Shown piece after piece: positions 54,146 through 62,491 of a stretch of DNA of 64,000 nt (position 1 is the stretch's first letter; each line of letters opens with the position of its first letter). The notes under the pieces are model-generated. The model was not told where the DNA came from, made no database searches, and worked only from the letters and a program-made list of their open reading frames with translations. The translations under genes and the position numbers were made by a program. The stretch comes from Flavobacterium alvei (GTDB lineage Bacteria; Bacteroidota; Bacteroidia; Flavobacteriales; Flavobacteriaceae), in contig NZ_PQVG01000005.1 in NCBI RefSeq assembly GCF_002920895.1, positions 248,001 through 312,000 of the forward strand, given 5' to 3'.

Positions 54146-55417
54146 ATGACTAAAGAACGGTTGACTTCATTAGATGTATTTAGAGGATTAACTGTGATAA
54201 TGATGACCATTGTTAATAATCCAGGAAGCTGGGTAGCAATTTATCCCTCATTGGAACATGCTAAGTGGAATGGATGGACACCAACCGATTTAATATTCCC
54301 TTCTTTTATTTTTATAATGGGAACAGCTATCCCATTTGCAATGCCAAATAAAAAGTTCAACTCCACCGTTTTCAACAAAATAATGGTGCGTTCATTGCGT
54401 CTTTTCTGTCTAGGGCTTTTTCTGAATTTCTTTAACGATCTCGAATTCTTTGGTTGGGTAGGTATGCCATTATTAATTGGCAGACTGGCAATAACTTTTG
54501 CTGTGGCTTATGCTTTATTGGGGAAGTTTAGCCTAAAAATTAAAACCGTTTTAGCAATATCAGTACTCACAATTTTACTCTTTTTAGCCTATTTCGGTAT
54601 TTCAGATTATCAAGAAGTTCGAATCCCAGGTGTTTTACAACGCATCGGTCTGGTTTATTTTTTTAGTTCGATTTTGTATTTAAAATCCAATATTAGAACT
54701 CAAATTTTAGTAGTTACAACGCTTTTAATTGGTTATTGGGCTTTAATGACACTCGTGCCAGTCCCTGGAATTGGCGCCGCAAATTTGGAAAAAGGCACTA
54801 ATCTTGCGGCTTACATTGACAACCTTTTCCTAAATAATCATATGTGGAGTCGATCTAAAACTTGGGATCCCGAAGGAATATTAATTACCCTTCCCGCTAT
54901 AGCTTCTGGAATAATAGGAATGTTAGTGGGGCAATTACTGAATCATCATTGGCCAAAAATTGAAATTGTCAAAAAAATGATACTAATTGGTTTTAGTTTG
55001 CTAATTCTTGGATTACTATGGGACATCCTATTTCCTATCAACAAATTACTTTGGAGTAGTTCATTTGTTTTATTCACATCAGGATTTGCCTCTTTAAGCT
55101 TAAGCTTTTTGTATTACGTCATAGATATTTTGCATTATAAAAAAGGAACGAAACTATTTCTAATTTGGGGGTTAAATCCAATAATTGTATTTTTCTTTTC
55201 AGGAATAATTCCTAGAGTCCTGACAATGACAAAAGTAGAACACCCCGTATTTCCTGGGAAACCACTAGGATTTCAAAGCTATTTTTACAATTACGGAATT
55301 GTACCATTATTCGAAAATCCAAAAGATGCTTCATTGACCTACGCCTTGATTTATACTATTTTTTGGAGTATTATTTTATGGGTGTTTTATAAAAACAAAT
55401 TGTTTTTTAAAGTATGA
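54146..55417 (+). CDS. DUF5009/HGSNAT-like membrane acyltransferase
   Basis: 423 residues with about ten membrane helices. The start RLTSLDVFRGLTVIMMTIVNNPGSW is typical of the NagX/heparan-alpha-glucosaminide N-acetyltransferase-like family, as are WTPTDLIFPSFIFIMGTAIPFAM and VLQRIGLVYFFSSI. Relatives transfer an acetyl group across the membrane to a sugar amine, or belong to glucosamine-linked clusters. The particular acceptor here is unknown. It follows bshC by 71 bp and precedes ndk, which has its own promoter. Inner membrane. Confidence 0.88.
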   Translation: MTKERLTSLDVFRGLTVIMMTIVNNPGSWVAIYPSLEHAKWNGWTPTDLIFPSFIFIMGTAIPFAMPNKKFNSTVFNKIMVRSLRLFCLGLFLNFFNDLEFFGWVGMPLLIGRLAITFAVAYALLGKFSLKIKTVLAISVLTILLFLAYFGISDYQEVRIPGVLQRIGLVYFFSSILYLKSNIRTQILVVTTLLIGYWALMTLVPVPGIGAANLEKGTNLAAYIDNLFLNNHMWSRSKTWDPEGILITLPAIASGIIGMLVGQLLNHHWPKIEIVKKMILIGFSLLILGLLWDILFPINKLLWSSSFVLFTSGFASLSLSFLYYVIDILHYKKGTKLFLIWGLNPIIVFFFSGIIPRVLTMTKVEHPVFPGKPLGFQSYFYNYGIVPLFENPKDASLTYALIYTIFWSIILWVFYKNKLFFKV

Positions 55418-55500
55418 AAGATTAGCATAAAACCTCAAAAATCGAATATTTGCTTGCGAATTTTAAGCTAAAACAACATCATTATTCCATTAATAAACGT

Positions 55501-55508
55501 TACTTTTG
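55501..55508 (+). promoter_or_regulatory. ndk: Bacteroidota -7 element (TACTTTTG) for ndk
   Basis: Exact TAnnTTTG, 28 bp before the ndk ATG. An upstream in-frame ATG at 55450 lies before it and is not used. Confidence 0.65.
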
Positions 55509-55536
55509 CGCCCAACCAAAAATAAAATTAAAAAAA

Positions 55537-55956
55537 ATGGCTTCTAATAGAACTTTTACAATGATCAAACCCGATGCTGTCAAAAACGGACACATTGGAA
55601 ACATTTTAGCAATGATTACTAATGCAGGTTACAAAATTGTTTCTTTGAAATTAACACAATTAACCGTAGCCGATGCTCAAGCCTTTTATGCCGTTCACGC
55701 CGAAAGACCTTTCTACGGAGAATTAGTAGAATTTATGTCGAGCGGACCAATTGTTGCAGCTATTCTTGAAAAAGAAAACGCAGTTGACGATTTCAGAACG
55801 TTGATTGGAGCAACCAATCCAGCTCAAGCTGCAGAAGGAACTATCCGTAAACTCTACGCAACCTCAATGGGAGAAAATGCAGTTCACGGTTCAGATAGTG
55901 ATGAAAATGCAGCCATCGAAGGAGCATTTCATTTTGCTGGAAGAGAGCAGTTTTAA
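55537..55956 (+). CDS. ndk: Nucleoside diphosphate kinase
   Basis: Moves the gamma phosphate between NTPs and NDPs through a phosphohistidine. 139 residues from ATG 55537 ([15 protein letters not shown]), the standard length. H117 in [12 protein letters not shown] is the phosphorylated residue. [13 protein letters not shown] and [15 protein letters not shown] bind the nucleotide. A longer frame starting at 55450 would add 29 unrelated residues and precede the promoter, so I reject it. Monocistronic, with a strong terminator. Confidence 0.96.
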   Translation: MASNRTFTMIKPDAVKNGHIGNILAMITNAGYKIVSLKLTQLTVADAQAFYAVHAERPFYGELVEFMSSGPIVAAILEKENAVDDFRTLIGATNPAQAAEGTIRKLYATSMGENAVHGSDSDENAAIEGAFHFAGREQF

Positions 55957-56005
55957 TCTTAGATTTCTGATTTTAGAGTTTAGATTTAAAAAATAATACA
56001 AATAG

Positions 56006-56042
56006 AAAATCCCGTTTCGAATATTTGAAACGGGATTTTTTT
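56006..56042 (+). terminator. ndk: ndk terminator
   Basis: 13-bp perfect stem AAAATCCCGTTTC / GAAACGGGATTTT with an 8-nt loop and a run of T residues to 56042. Confidence 0.88.
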
Positions 56043-56063
56043 CTTTTATCTAAAAACTGAACA

Positions 56064-56360
56064 CTACCGTAAAACCACATCTTTAACAACATCGCGTCGC
56101 AATTCTTCGTTTATCATAGCAACAATTTTGGATTTTCCGTGGGTTAATTCTTCTCTCAAAACTGCCGAAGAAAGTTCAACATACAAAGTGCTTCCTTTCA
56201 AAACCACGTTTTTTGTATAATGATTTACGCCATTTCCCATCAAATTTTTCCAAGCTTCTCTCACATCAATTTGATCCATTCCGGGTTGCAATTTGTTGAC
56301 TTGAATAATCTCGTTCAAAATAGCACCAATCGTACTTTGATTATTTAGTCTTTTTGCCAT
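56064..56360 (-). CDS. DUF721 (DciA-like) protein
   Basis: 98 residues from ATG 56360 (MAKRLNNQST). The pattern of DUF721 is present: an N-terminal helix with IGAILNEIIQVNKL, WKNLMGNGVNHYTKNVVLKGSTLYVELSSAVLREELTHGKSKIVAMIN, ending with a strand pair. DciA-type members help load the replicative helicase in bacteria lacking DnaC. This short version is the C-terminal-like core only, so the role is an inference. The gene overlaps the upstream lipoprotein gene by 20 bp. Confidence 0.85.
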   Translation of the reverse strand: MAKRLNNQSTIGAILNEIIQVNKLQPGMDQIDVREAWKNLMGNGVNHYTKNVVLKGSTLYVELSSAVLREELTHGKSKIVAMINEELRRDVVKDVVLR

Positions 56361-56784
56361 CACTTTCAATATTTATTGGGGTTGCTTTTTTATAATGATA
56401 TTCTTTTTTTTCAGCATTCAAAAACACCATTTTATCGTCTGAAATTGCTGTCAACTCCTCTGACCACTTGGCATAAGAAGTAACATAGTCAAAAAACACC
56501 TTGTCTTTTTCGAATCGTACTTTTACACTTTCTTGAGTATCATTAACCAAAAAAGTACCGTCTAATTGAGGCATCACTTTTTTTCGAAAGCCACTATTAT
56601 TTTTGCCAATTTGAAAATAATCATAACTATCGTTTACCGTATAATCTTTGGATTTACCATCCTCAAAAACTACTTTTTCAATTTCCCAATAACCATTTGT
56701 TTTAGCAATATCCTCTGGTTTTATCTTTTGCTGACAAGAGATAAAAAGAAACGCAACGAAAAAAAATCCAACTATATTCTTCAT
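56341..56784 (-). CDS. Hypothetical lipoprotein coupled to DUF721
   Basis: 147 residues with a lipoprotein leader ending FLFISC (Cys17). The mature part is a small beta-rich domain: TNGYWEIEKVVFEDGKSKDYTVN, YDYFQIGKN, GFRKKVMPQLDGTFLVN, KVFFDYVTSYAKWSEELTAISDDKMVFLN. The 'GYWEIEKV' start and repeated strand pairs resemble lipocalin-like lipoproteins. Its 3' end overlaps the DUF721 start by 20 bp, so the two are coupled. A structured element lies just before its start. Function unknown. Confidence 0.78.
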   Translation of the reverse strand: MKNIVGFFFVAFLFISCQQKIKPEDIAKTNGYWEIEKVVFEDGKSKDYTVNDSYDYFQIGKNNSGFRKKVMPQLDGTFLVNDTQESVKVRFEKDKVFFDYVTSYAKWSEELTAISDDKMVFLNAEKKEYHYKKATPINIESDGKKTK

Positions 56785-56790
56785 AATTTT

Positions 56791-56880
56791 TAGGAGCTAA
56801 TTCCTGCTTTTCGCTTCAATCTTTTTATTTTTTTAAGAAAAAATAAAAAGGATTTCCACTTCAATCAGGGCTAGGGTTTA
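56791..56880. other. Structured intergenic element (13-bp hairpin with flanking repeats)
   Basis: A perfect inverted repeat (CTTTTTATTTTTT at 56821-56833, AAAAAATAAAAAG at 56838-56850) is flanked by direct copies of CTTCAATC at 56814-56821 and 56859-56866. Outer segments CTA..CCTG (56797-56805) and CAGG..CTAG (56866-56874) can pair. It ends 7 bp from the start codon of the lipoprotein gene, so it lies in that gene's leader if transcribed leftward. I recall similar sequences in flavobacterial intergenic regions but cannot verify this. Confidence 0.45.
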
Positions 56881-56973
56881 GTGGTAAAAAGATGTTTTAA
56901 TCTATCGAACAAAGTTAATCTTATTAGATTGAAAGAAAACAAAAATAAAAAAAACTCATTAAACTATTTTCAA

Positions 56974-56981
56974 TATTTTTG
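56974..56981 (+). promoter_or_regulatory. Bacteroidota -7 element (TATTTTTG)
   Basis: Exact TAnnTTTG, 25 bp before the ATG of the serine hydrolase gene. Confidence 0.55.
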
Positions 56982-57006
56982 GTCAAATTCCTAAAATAGC
57001 TGAAAC

Positions 57007-58071
57007 ATGAAAAAAATTATCTATAGTTTACTAATCGCAATATGCTTTTTAGGATGCAGTTCAGAAAGCACAAAACCCGCTCCATCACCAAACGAAACAC
57101 TTTATTTTCCACCATTATCAGGTGATGTTTGGGAAACCAAATCGATTGCCGATTTAGGATGGAAACAAGCTGCTGTTCAACCACTTTTAGATTATTTAGA
57201 ACTCAAAAATTCCAAAGGTTTTATTATTTTGGTTAACGGTAGAATTGTTATGGAAAATTATTTCAACGGACATTCTGCAACAACCCCCTGGTATTGGGCT
57301 AGTGCTGGTAAAACACTAACCGCAACAATAACTGGAATTGCCCAACAAGAAGGTTTGCTCAACATCAACAACAAAGTTTCAGATTATATAGGAACGGGTT
57401 GGACGAGTTTGTCAATAGACAAAGAAAACTTGATTACCAACAAACATTTGCTTACCATGACTTCAGGTCTTGATGATACTACTGATGATATAACTCCTGC
57501 AAAACTAATTTATAAAGCCGATGCAGGTACACGATGGGCTTATCATAACGTTTATGTGAAATTGCAAGATGTTGTTGCACAGGCAAGTGGTCAAACTTGG
57601 TCGAACTATTTCAACTCAAAATTGAGAGATAAAATCGGTATGACTGGAACTTGGATACAAGACGGTAACAATAATGTGTATTGGAGTACCACCCGAAGTA
57701 TGGCGCGTTTTGGATTGCTAATGTACAACAAGGGAAAATGGGAAAACAGCACTATTCTTAACGAAACCTATTTCAATGAAGCTACCAATACTTCTCAAAA
57801 CATTAATTTAAGCTATGGCTATTTATGGTGGTTGAATGGAAAAACAAGTTATCATTTACCTCAATCCCAATTGCAATTAAACGGAAGCATAATTCCTAGT
57901 GGTCCCAATGATATGTTTATGGCTTTGGGGAAAAATGACCAAAAAATTTATGTGATTCCAAGCAAAAAAATGGTGGTGATAAGAATGGGTGACGCTGCCG
58001 ACAATGTAAATTTAGCATTATCCGATTTTGACGATGTACTTTGGCAAAAAATCAATGCTTTGTACCAATAA
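57007..58071 (+). CDS. Serine hydrolase lipoprotein of the beta-lactamase (class C-like) family
   Basis: 354 residues with a lipoprotein leader ending CFLGC (Cys17). Catalytic motif SxxK is S99-A-G-K102 (WASAGKTL), and YxN is Y179-H-N181 (WAYHNVY). The C-terminal third has GYLWWLNGKTSYHLP and PSGPNDMFMALGKNDQKIYVIP, typical of this fold. The group contains esterases, peptidases and transpeptidase-like enzymes; real beta-lactamase activity is unlikely to be deduced from sequence. It is anchored at the envelope. Its stop abuts that of the small convergent membrane protein gene. Confidence 0.9.
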   Translation: MKKIIYSLLIAICFLGCSSESTKPAPSPNETLYFPPLSGDVWETKSIADLGWKQAAVQPLLDYLELKNSKGFIILVNGRIVMENYFNGHSATTPWYWASAGKTLTATITGIAQQEGLLNINNKVSDYIGTGWTSLSIDKENLITNKHLLTMTSGLDDTTDDITPAKLIYKADAGTRWAYHNVYVKLQDVVAQASGQTWSNYFNSKLRDKIGMTGTWIQDGNNNVYWSTTRSMARFGLLMYNKGKWENSTILNETYFNEATNTSQNINLSYGYLWWLNGKTSYHLPQSQLQLNGSIIPSGPNDMFMALGKNDQKIYVIPSKKMVVIRMGDAADNVNLALSDFDDVLWQKINALYQ

Positions 58072-58251
58072 TTATTCTCTTTTATTTCTGCTTTTGAAAA
58101 AACCAAAAATAAAAAAACCTGCACCCAAAATCAGTAACAAATAATACAAAACCATATTTTGGTCTCTAACTAGATTTGACAAAACAAAGGCAATTATACT
58201 CAAAAAGTAAAGAAAAATAGGTGGTATATTTTTGAAAGAAGAAAAATTCAT
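58072..58251 (-). CDS. Small membrane protein, 59 residues
   Basis: Short frame from ATG 58251 to TAA 58072-58074. It has two hydrophobic segments, IPPIFLYFLSIIAFVLSNLV (about 9-28) and MVLYYLLLILGAGFFIFGFF (33-52), separated by RDQN, and a basic tail KSRNKRE, so both termini are predicted on the cytosolic side. It lies 52 bp downstream of ftsY on the same strand and its stop abuts the convergent hydrolase stop. I know of no named family. The clean topology argues that it is real. Confidence 0.65.
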   Translation of the reverse strand: MNFSSFKNIPPIFLYFLSIIAFVLSNLVRDQNMVLYYLLLILGAGFFIFGFFKSRNKRE

Positions 58252-58303
58252 TATAAAACTAACATTAGAATCTTTGTCGAAATTTTAAGATGACAAGATT
58301 TTT

Positions 58304-59257
58304 TTATTTAAAAAAACTATCTACAAACTCATATTTATTGAAGACTTGTAAATCTTCTATACCTTCTCCAACTCCAATATATTTCACAGGAATTTGAAAT
58401 TGGTCAGAAATTCCAATAACCACTCCACCTTTGGCGGTTCCGTCTAGTTTTGTAACGGCAAGCGAAGTAACTTCTGTAGCAGCAGTAAATTGTTTGGCTT
58501 GTTCAAAAGCGTTTTGTCCAGTCGAACCATCAATAACCAATAAAACATCGTGTGGCGCATCGCCAACCACTTTTTGCATTACTCGCTTTACTTTCGTTAA
58601 CTCATTCATCAAGTTAATTTTGTTGTGTAAACGACCTGCAGTATCAATAATAACAACGTCAGCATTTTGAGCTACGGCAGATTGCAAGGTATCAAACGCT
58701 ACAGAAGCTGGATCGCTTCCCATATTTTGTCTTACAATTGGAACACCCACTCTATCTGCCCAAATTTGCAATTGATCGATTGCTGCGGCTCGAAAAGTAT
58801 CGGCTGCCCCAAGTACGACTTTGAAACCTGCTTTCTTAAATTGATAGGCTAGTTTTCCAATAGTGGTTGTTTTCCCAACACCATTCACTCCCACTACCAT
58901 CAAAACATAAGGTTTTGTGGCTATTGGAATTACAAATTCAGTAGCTTCACCTGAATTGGTTTCAGAAAGTAAACCCGCAATTTCTTCACGAAGAATTTGA
59001 TTGAGTTCATCAGTTCCAAGAAATTTATCTTCCGAAACTCGTTTCTCTATTCGGGTGATGATTTTAAGAGTGGTATTTACTCCTACATCCGAGGAAACAA
59101 GAATTTCCTCTAAGTTATCTAAAACCTCATCATCAACTTTCGATTTTCCAGCAACGGCCTTGGTTAACTTTGAAAAAAAAGAGGTTTTCGATTTCTCTAA
59201 ACCTTTGTCTAAAGATTCCTTTTTTTCAGAAGAAAATAATTTTTTAAAAAAACTCAT
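58304..59257 (-). CDS. ftsY: Signal recognition particle receptor FtsY
   Basis: GTPase that receives SRP-ribosome complexes at the inner membrane. 317 residues, lacking the long acidic A domain of enterobacteria, as usual in this phylum. The NG domain is complete: G1 GVNGVGKTTTIGKLA, the DTFRAAAIDQLQIWADR motif, G3 DTAGRLHN, G4 TKLDGTAKGG and the closing GVGEGIEDLQVF. The N-terminus is lysine-rich and may contact lipid. A small membrane protein gene lies 52 bp downstream. Confidence 0.96.
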   Translation of the reverse strand: MSFFKKLFSSEKKESLDKGLEKSKTSFFSKLTKAVAGKSKVDDEVLDNLEEILVSSDVGVNTTLKIITRIEKRVSEDKFLGTDELNQILREEIAGLLSETNSGEATEFVIPIATKPYVLMVVGVNGVGKTTTIGKLAYQFKKAGFKVVLGAADTFRAAAIDQLQIWADRVGVPIVRQNMGSDPASVAFDTLQSAVAQNADVVIIDTAGRLHNKINLMNELTKVKRVMQKVVGDAPHDVLLVIDGSTGQNAFEQAKQFTAATEVTSLAVTKLDGTAKGGVVIGISDQFQIPVKYIGVGEGIEDLQVFNKYEFVDSFFK

Positions 59258-59342
59258 CGGATTATTGATTGAGGATTAACGATTTTTTATTTCAGATTTC
59301 ATTGTAACTCATAGCAACTTCTGAAATTTAATTGACAAATAT

Positions 59343-59381
59343 AAAAAATAAAAAAGCTACTTCCGAATGAAAGTAGCTTTT
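59343..59381 (-). terminator. Terminator after the rpmB-rpmG-DUF4295 operon
   Basis: On the minus strand an 11-bp stem (AAAAGCTACTT / AAGTAGCTTTT) with an 8-nt loop runs into T-rich sequence. It separates the ribosomal genes from ftsY. Confidence 0.75.
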
Positions 59382-59401
59382 CTATATAGTACTATAGTTA
59401 A

Positions 59402-59554
59402 TTATTTCTTTTTCAAGAATTCATCAACTGCTTCAGGAGCCATAATAGATTCTACGAATGTATATGCACCTGTTTTTGGAGATTTCACCATTTTGATGGC
59501 TTTTGATAATCTCTTAGAAGATGTTTGTAACGATGCTACGGTTTTCTTTGCCAT
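59402..59554 (-). CDS. DUF4295-family small protein
   Basis: 50 residues: it starts MAKKTVASLQTSSKRLSKAI and ends EFLKKK. The protein is basic and has no signal. DUF4295 is found next to rpmG and rpmB in many Bacteroidota, which suggests a ribosome-associated protein, though its role is not established to my knowledge. It is the third gene of the operon, 43 bp after rpmG. The start and stop are unambiguous. Confidence 0.9.
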   Translation of the reverse strand: MAKKTVASLQTSSKRLSKAIKMVKSPKTGAYTFVESIMAPEAVDEFLKKK

Positions 59555-59597
59555 GATTCAATTTTTTTAAAACTTTTACTTCAAGTAAAAATTCTTA

Positions 59598-59786
59598 TTA
59601 TTTAATTTCTTTGTGAACAGTTACACGTTTCAAGATTGGATTAAATTTTTTAATCTCTAATCTGTCTGGAGTATTTTTTTTGTTCTTAGTTGTTATGTAT
59701 CTTGAAGTTCCTGCAACACCAGTTGTTTTGTGTTCAGTACATTCTAAAATTACTTGGATTCTATTTCCTTTTGCTTTCTTTGCCAT
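59598..59786 (-). CDS. rpmG: 50S ribosomal protein L33
   Basis: 62 residues, basic. [20 protein letters not shown] and [23 protein letters not shown] are characteristic of L33. It has only one cysteine (LECTEH), so it is the zinc-free type. It lies 26 bp after rpmB in the usual order. Confidence 0.96.
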   Translation of the reverse strand: MAKKAKGNRIQVILECTEHKTTGVAGTSRYITTKNKKNTPDRLEIKKFNPILKRVTVHKEIK

Positions 59787-59812
59787 CTTGATATATAGGT
59801 TTTAGGAACGGA

Positions 59813-60049
59813 TTATTTAATAAATCCACCTGCTTGAGCTTTTTTCAAAACTGCAGCGATTCCGTTTTTATTAATTGTTTTTACCGTAGATGCAGCTACT
59901 CTTAGAGTAATCCATCTATCTTCTTCTGGAAGATAAAAACGCTTTTTAACTAAGTTAACAGAAAATTTTCTCTTAGTTTTATTCATAGCGTGAGAAACGT
60001 TATTTCCTACCATCGCTCTTTTACCTGTAAGGTCGCAAACTCTTGACAT
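59813..60049 (-). CDS. rpmB: 50S ribosomal protein L28
   Basis: 78 residues. [29 protein letters not shown] and the C-terminal [15 protein letters not shown] are diagnostic of L28. It is the first gene of the rpmB-rpmG-DUF4295 operon. No exact -7 element is seen; CAAAGAAA near 60097 is one base off. Confidence 0.96.
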   Translation of the reverse strand: MSRVCDLTGKRAMVGNNVSHAMNKTKRKFSVNLVKKRFYLPEEDRWITLRVAASTVKTINKNGIAAVLKKAQAGGFIK

Positions 60050-60120
60050 TATCTTATCTTTTATCGTTATTCAAAATCAGGGTGCAAAGAAAAGAAAAAT
60101 AAACCTATTACGCAAAAAAA

Positions 60121-61374
60121 TTATTGCACATTTTTTAAAATTTCTTTTCGCAACATTTCTAAACTCTTAACAACTGCTCTATCTATCACTTTTTCACGGG
60201 GTTGACCAAAATTAAACTCTTCAATTATTACTTCATTTGGTGTTGCCAATGCTATAAATACTGCTCCAACCTCGGCTTCAGACTCCCCTTTTGATGGTCC
60301 AGCGTTACCCGTTGTAGCAATTGCATAATCTGTTTTCATTAAATTCCGAACATTTACCGCCATTTGCTGAGCTACTTCAGCGCTTACAACTGAATGTTTT
60401 TGAATTAATTCTGCATGAATTCCTAAAAGTGATACCTTAGTTTCTGTTGCATAGGAAACTACACTACCTTTAAAATAATTTGAAGCTCCAGAAACCGAAG
60501 TCAAAACCTGTGCAATTTTCCCTCCTGTACAACTTTCGGCAGTCGAAATAGTTTTGCCTTGTTGTGTCAAAAATCGACCAACAATCTTTTCTAGAGTTTC
60601 GTCTTCTTCAAAACCTACAATGCTATCTCCAATGATTTTAGACAAAGAAATCACATTTTCGGAAATGGCTTTTTCTAATAATTCTTTATTTGTTCCACGT
60701 GCTGATAGTCGCAAACGTACACTTCCTAGACTTGGTAAATAGGCTAATTTTATAAAATCGGGTAAATTATTTTCCCAATTTTCGATGGTTTCGGCCAATA
60801 AACTTTCGCCTATTCCGTATGTCAAAACGGTTTTATGAAGAATGTAAGGTCGTTTATATTCTTCAACAACTTTGGGTATAATTTCATTCTCGACCAAATA
60901 TTTCATTTCAAAGGGAACTCCTGGCAGCGAAATAAAGACGGTATTTTCTTTTTTCATCCACATTCCCGGTGCTGTTCCGACTTGATTATGAAGTACCGTA
61001 CATTTTGAAGGAACTAAAGCTTGGTCTTTATTGATTTGAGTAATTGGCCGCTTAAAAAAACCTTCAATAAGTTGAGTAACGTGTTTTAAAACCTCTTGAT
61101 TTACAATTAATTCATCGTCAAAATAATCACAAAAAGTTTTTTTAGTGATATCGTCTTTTGTTGGGCCAAGTCCACCGGTAATAATGACTAAATCGACTTT
61201 GTTTTGAAACTTTGAAAAGGTTTTTAGGATGTGTTCTTTACTATCACTAATAGAAATCATCTCGTGTATTTCGATACCAATTCTATCTAATGATTTGGCA
61301 ATAAAAGCCGAATTTGTATCGACAATTTGTCCTATTAATATTTCGTCACCAATGGTAATTATAGATGCTTTCAT
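60121..61374 (-). CDS. cinA: CinA-family nicotinamide-nucleotide amidohydrolase
   Basis: 417 residues from ATG 61374 ([22 protein letters not shown]). The N-terminal MoaB/MogA-like (COG1058) domain has [18 protein letters not shown] and [12 protein letters not shown]. The C-terminal PncC domain has [33 protein letters not shown] with the catalytic Ser in ESCTGG. The enzyme deamidates NMN to NaMN in NAD salvage and may also act on ADP-ribose. The frame extends 42 codons upstream, but these overlap a terminator and look non-coding. Cytosolic. Confidence 0.94.
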   Translation of the reverse strand: MKASIITIGDEILIGQIVDTNSAFIAKSLDRIGIEIHEMISISDSKEHILKTFSKFQNKVDLVIITGGLGPTKDDITKKTFCDYFDDELIVNQEVLKHVTQLIEGFFKRPITQINKDQALVPSKCTVLHNQVGTAPGMWMKKENTVFISLPGVPFEMKYLVENEIIPKVVEEYKRPYILHKTVLTYGIGESLLAETIENWENNLPDFIKLAYLPSLGSVRLRLSARGTNKELLEKAISENVISLSKIIGDSIVGFEEDETLEKIVGRFLTQQGKTISTAESCTGGKIAQVLTSVSGASNYFKGSVVSYATETKVSLLGIHAELIQKHSVVSAEVAQQMAVNVRNLMKTDYAIATTGNAGPSKGESEAEVGAVFIALATPNEVIIEEFNFGQPREKVIDRAVVKSLEMLRKEILKNVQ

Positions 61375-61415
61375 TTGGAAGTGAGAAGTTAGAAGTGGGA
61401 AGCTATTTTCTAAAT

Positions 61416-61446
61416 AAAAAAGAGCAACCAGAGGAAGCTCCTTTTT
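61416..61446 (-). terminator. Terminator after the HPt gene
   Basis: On the minus strand AAAAAGGAGC pairs with GCTCTTTTTT (one wobble) around an 11-nt loop. It ends the exonuclease-FAH-HPt transcript and lies upstream of the true cinA start. Confidence 0.65.
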
Positions 61447-61508
61447 ATTTTTTTTTAGAAAAAAAGTAATTTTTAAAAAACTTGAAACGTACAGCAACAA
61501 ATTGCCCC

Positions 61509-61853
61509 TTATAGATCGAAGTCTTTCTTTAATTCTTTGATGGCATCTTTAACTTGTTGTTTGATGCTTTTGAAAGTTTCTTTAATTTCTTTGGTTTCGC
61601 CTTCAGTTTTTGTCCAAGCCTCGACTTGAAGAATTTCTTCGAAAGCAACTTTCAATCCCAATAAATCTAGAGATGGTTTGACTTTATGCGCATAAGAATA
61701 GGCATGTTTATGGTCTTTCTTTTTGATTCCTTCTTTGATTTCTGCTATATCTTCGGGAATTTCGTTAACAAATAACGTCACGATTTGTAAAACAAATTCC
61801 GGATCGTTGTCTGAAAGTGCGTACACTTTTGCTAAGTTGTAATGTAGTGCCAT
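61509..61853 (-). CDS. HPt (histidine phosphotransfer) domain protein
   Basis: 114 residues, all helical. [17 protein letters not shown] is the HPt signature, with the phosphorylated His in AHKVKPS. Such stand-alone proteins carry phosphate from the receiver of a hybrid kinase to a response regulator. The start overlaps the FAH stop by 1 bp (TAATG), so it is translated by coupling with a metabolic gene, an unusual place for a signalling protein. The partner could be any hybrid kinase in the genome. Confidence 0.88.
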   Translation of the reverse strand: MALHYNLAKVYALSDNDPEFVLQIVTLFVNEIPEDIAEIKEGIKKKDHKHAYSYAHKVKPSLDLLGLKVAFEEILQVEAWTKTEGETKEIKETFKSIKQQVKDAIKELKKDFDL

Positions 61854-62464
61854 TATTTTATTTGTATGCTAAATAGTTTATTTCCTTCTAAAAATCCTTC
61901 TAAAACATCCTCGGGTTTTACTGCTGCAACACCTGCTGGGGTTCCAGTAAAAACAATATCGCCAATTTTCAAGGTAAAATACTGAGACACATAAGAAATG
62001 AGCTCGTCAATCTTCCACATCATTTGGTTGGCATTCCCTTTTTGAACTGTTTGATTATTATTGGTCAATTCAAATGTAATATTTTCTAATGAATTAAATT
62101 GACTTTTTGGCAAAAATTCTCCTATCACAGCCGAGCCATCAAATGCCTTTGCCTTTTCCCACGGCAATCCTTTTGCTTTTAATTCGTTTTGCAAATCGCG
62201 AGCTGTAAAGTCGATTCCTACACTAATTTCGTCATAATATTTATGAGCAAACTTGGCGTCAATATATTTTCCAACTTTGTTTATTTTAACAATCAGTTCA
62301 ATTTCGTGATGAATATCATTTGAAAATTCAGGAATCACAAAAGGATGTTGTTTCAACAAAATAGCCGAGTCGGGTTTCAAAAAAATTACGGGATCCGAAG
62401 GCCTTTCGTTCTTCAACTCCGCAATGTGACTGGCATAATTACGACCTATACAGATTATTTTCAT
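61853..62464 (-). CDS. Fumarylacetoacetate hydrolase-family protein
   Basis: 203 residues. The FAH catalytic fold shows IICIGRNYASHIAEL, PVIFLKPDSAILL, HHEIELIVKINK (metal-binding Glu pair), GIDFTARDLQ, GLPWEKAKAFDGSAVIG, and the C-terminal GDIVFTGTPAGVAAV. The size and motifs fit the short acylpyruvase/FAHD1 class, which splits acylpyruvates or decarboxylates oxaloacetate; the exact reaction is open. It overlaps the HPt gene by 1 bp and follows the exonuclease gene by 27 bp. Confidence 0.92.
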   Translation of the reverse strand: MKIICIGRNYASHIAELKNERPSDPVIFLKPDSAILLKQHPFVIPEFSNDIHHEIELIVKINKVGKYIDAKFAHKYYDEISVGIDFTARDLQNELKAKGLPWEKAKAFDGSAVIGEFLPKSQFNSLENITFELTNNNQTVQKGNANQMMWKIDELISYVSQYFTLKIGDIVFTGTPAGVAAVKPEDVLEGFLEGNKLFSIQIK

Positions 62465-62491
62465 TGTTTTAAGTAATTAGCGACTAGTCAC

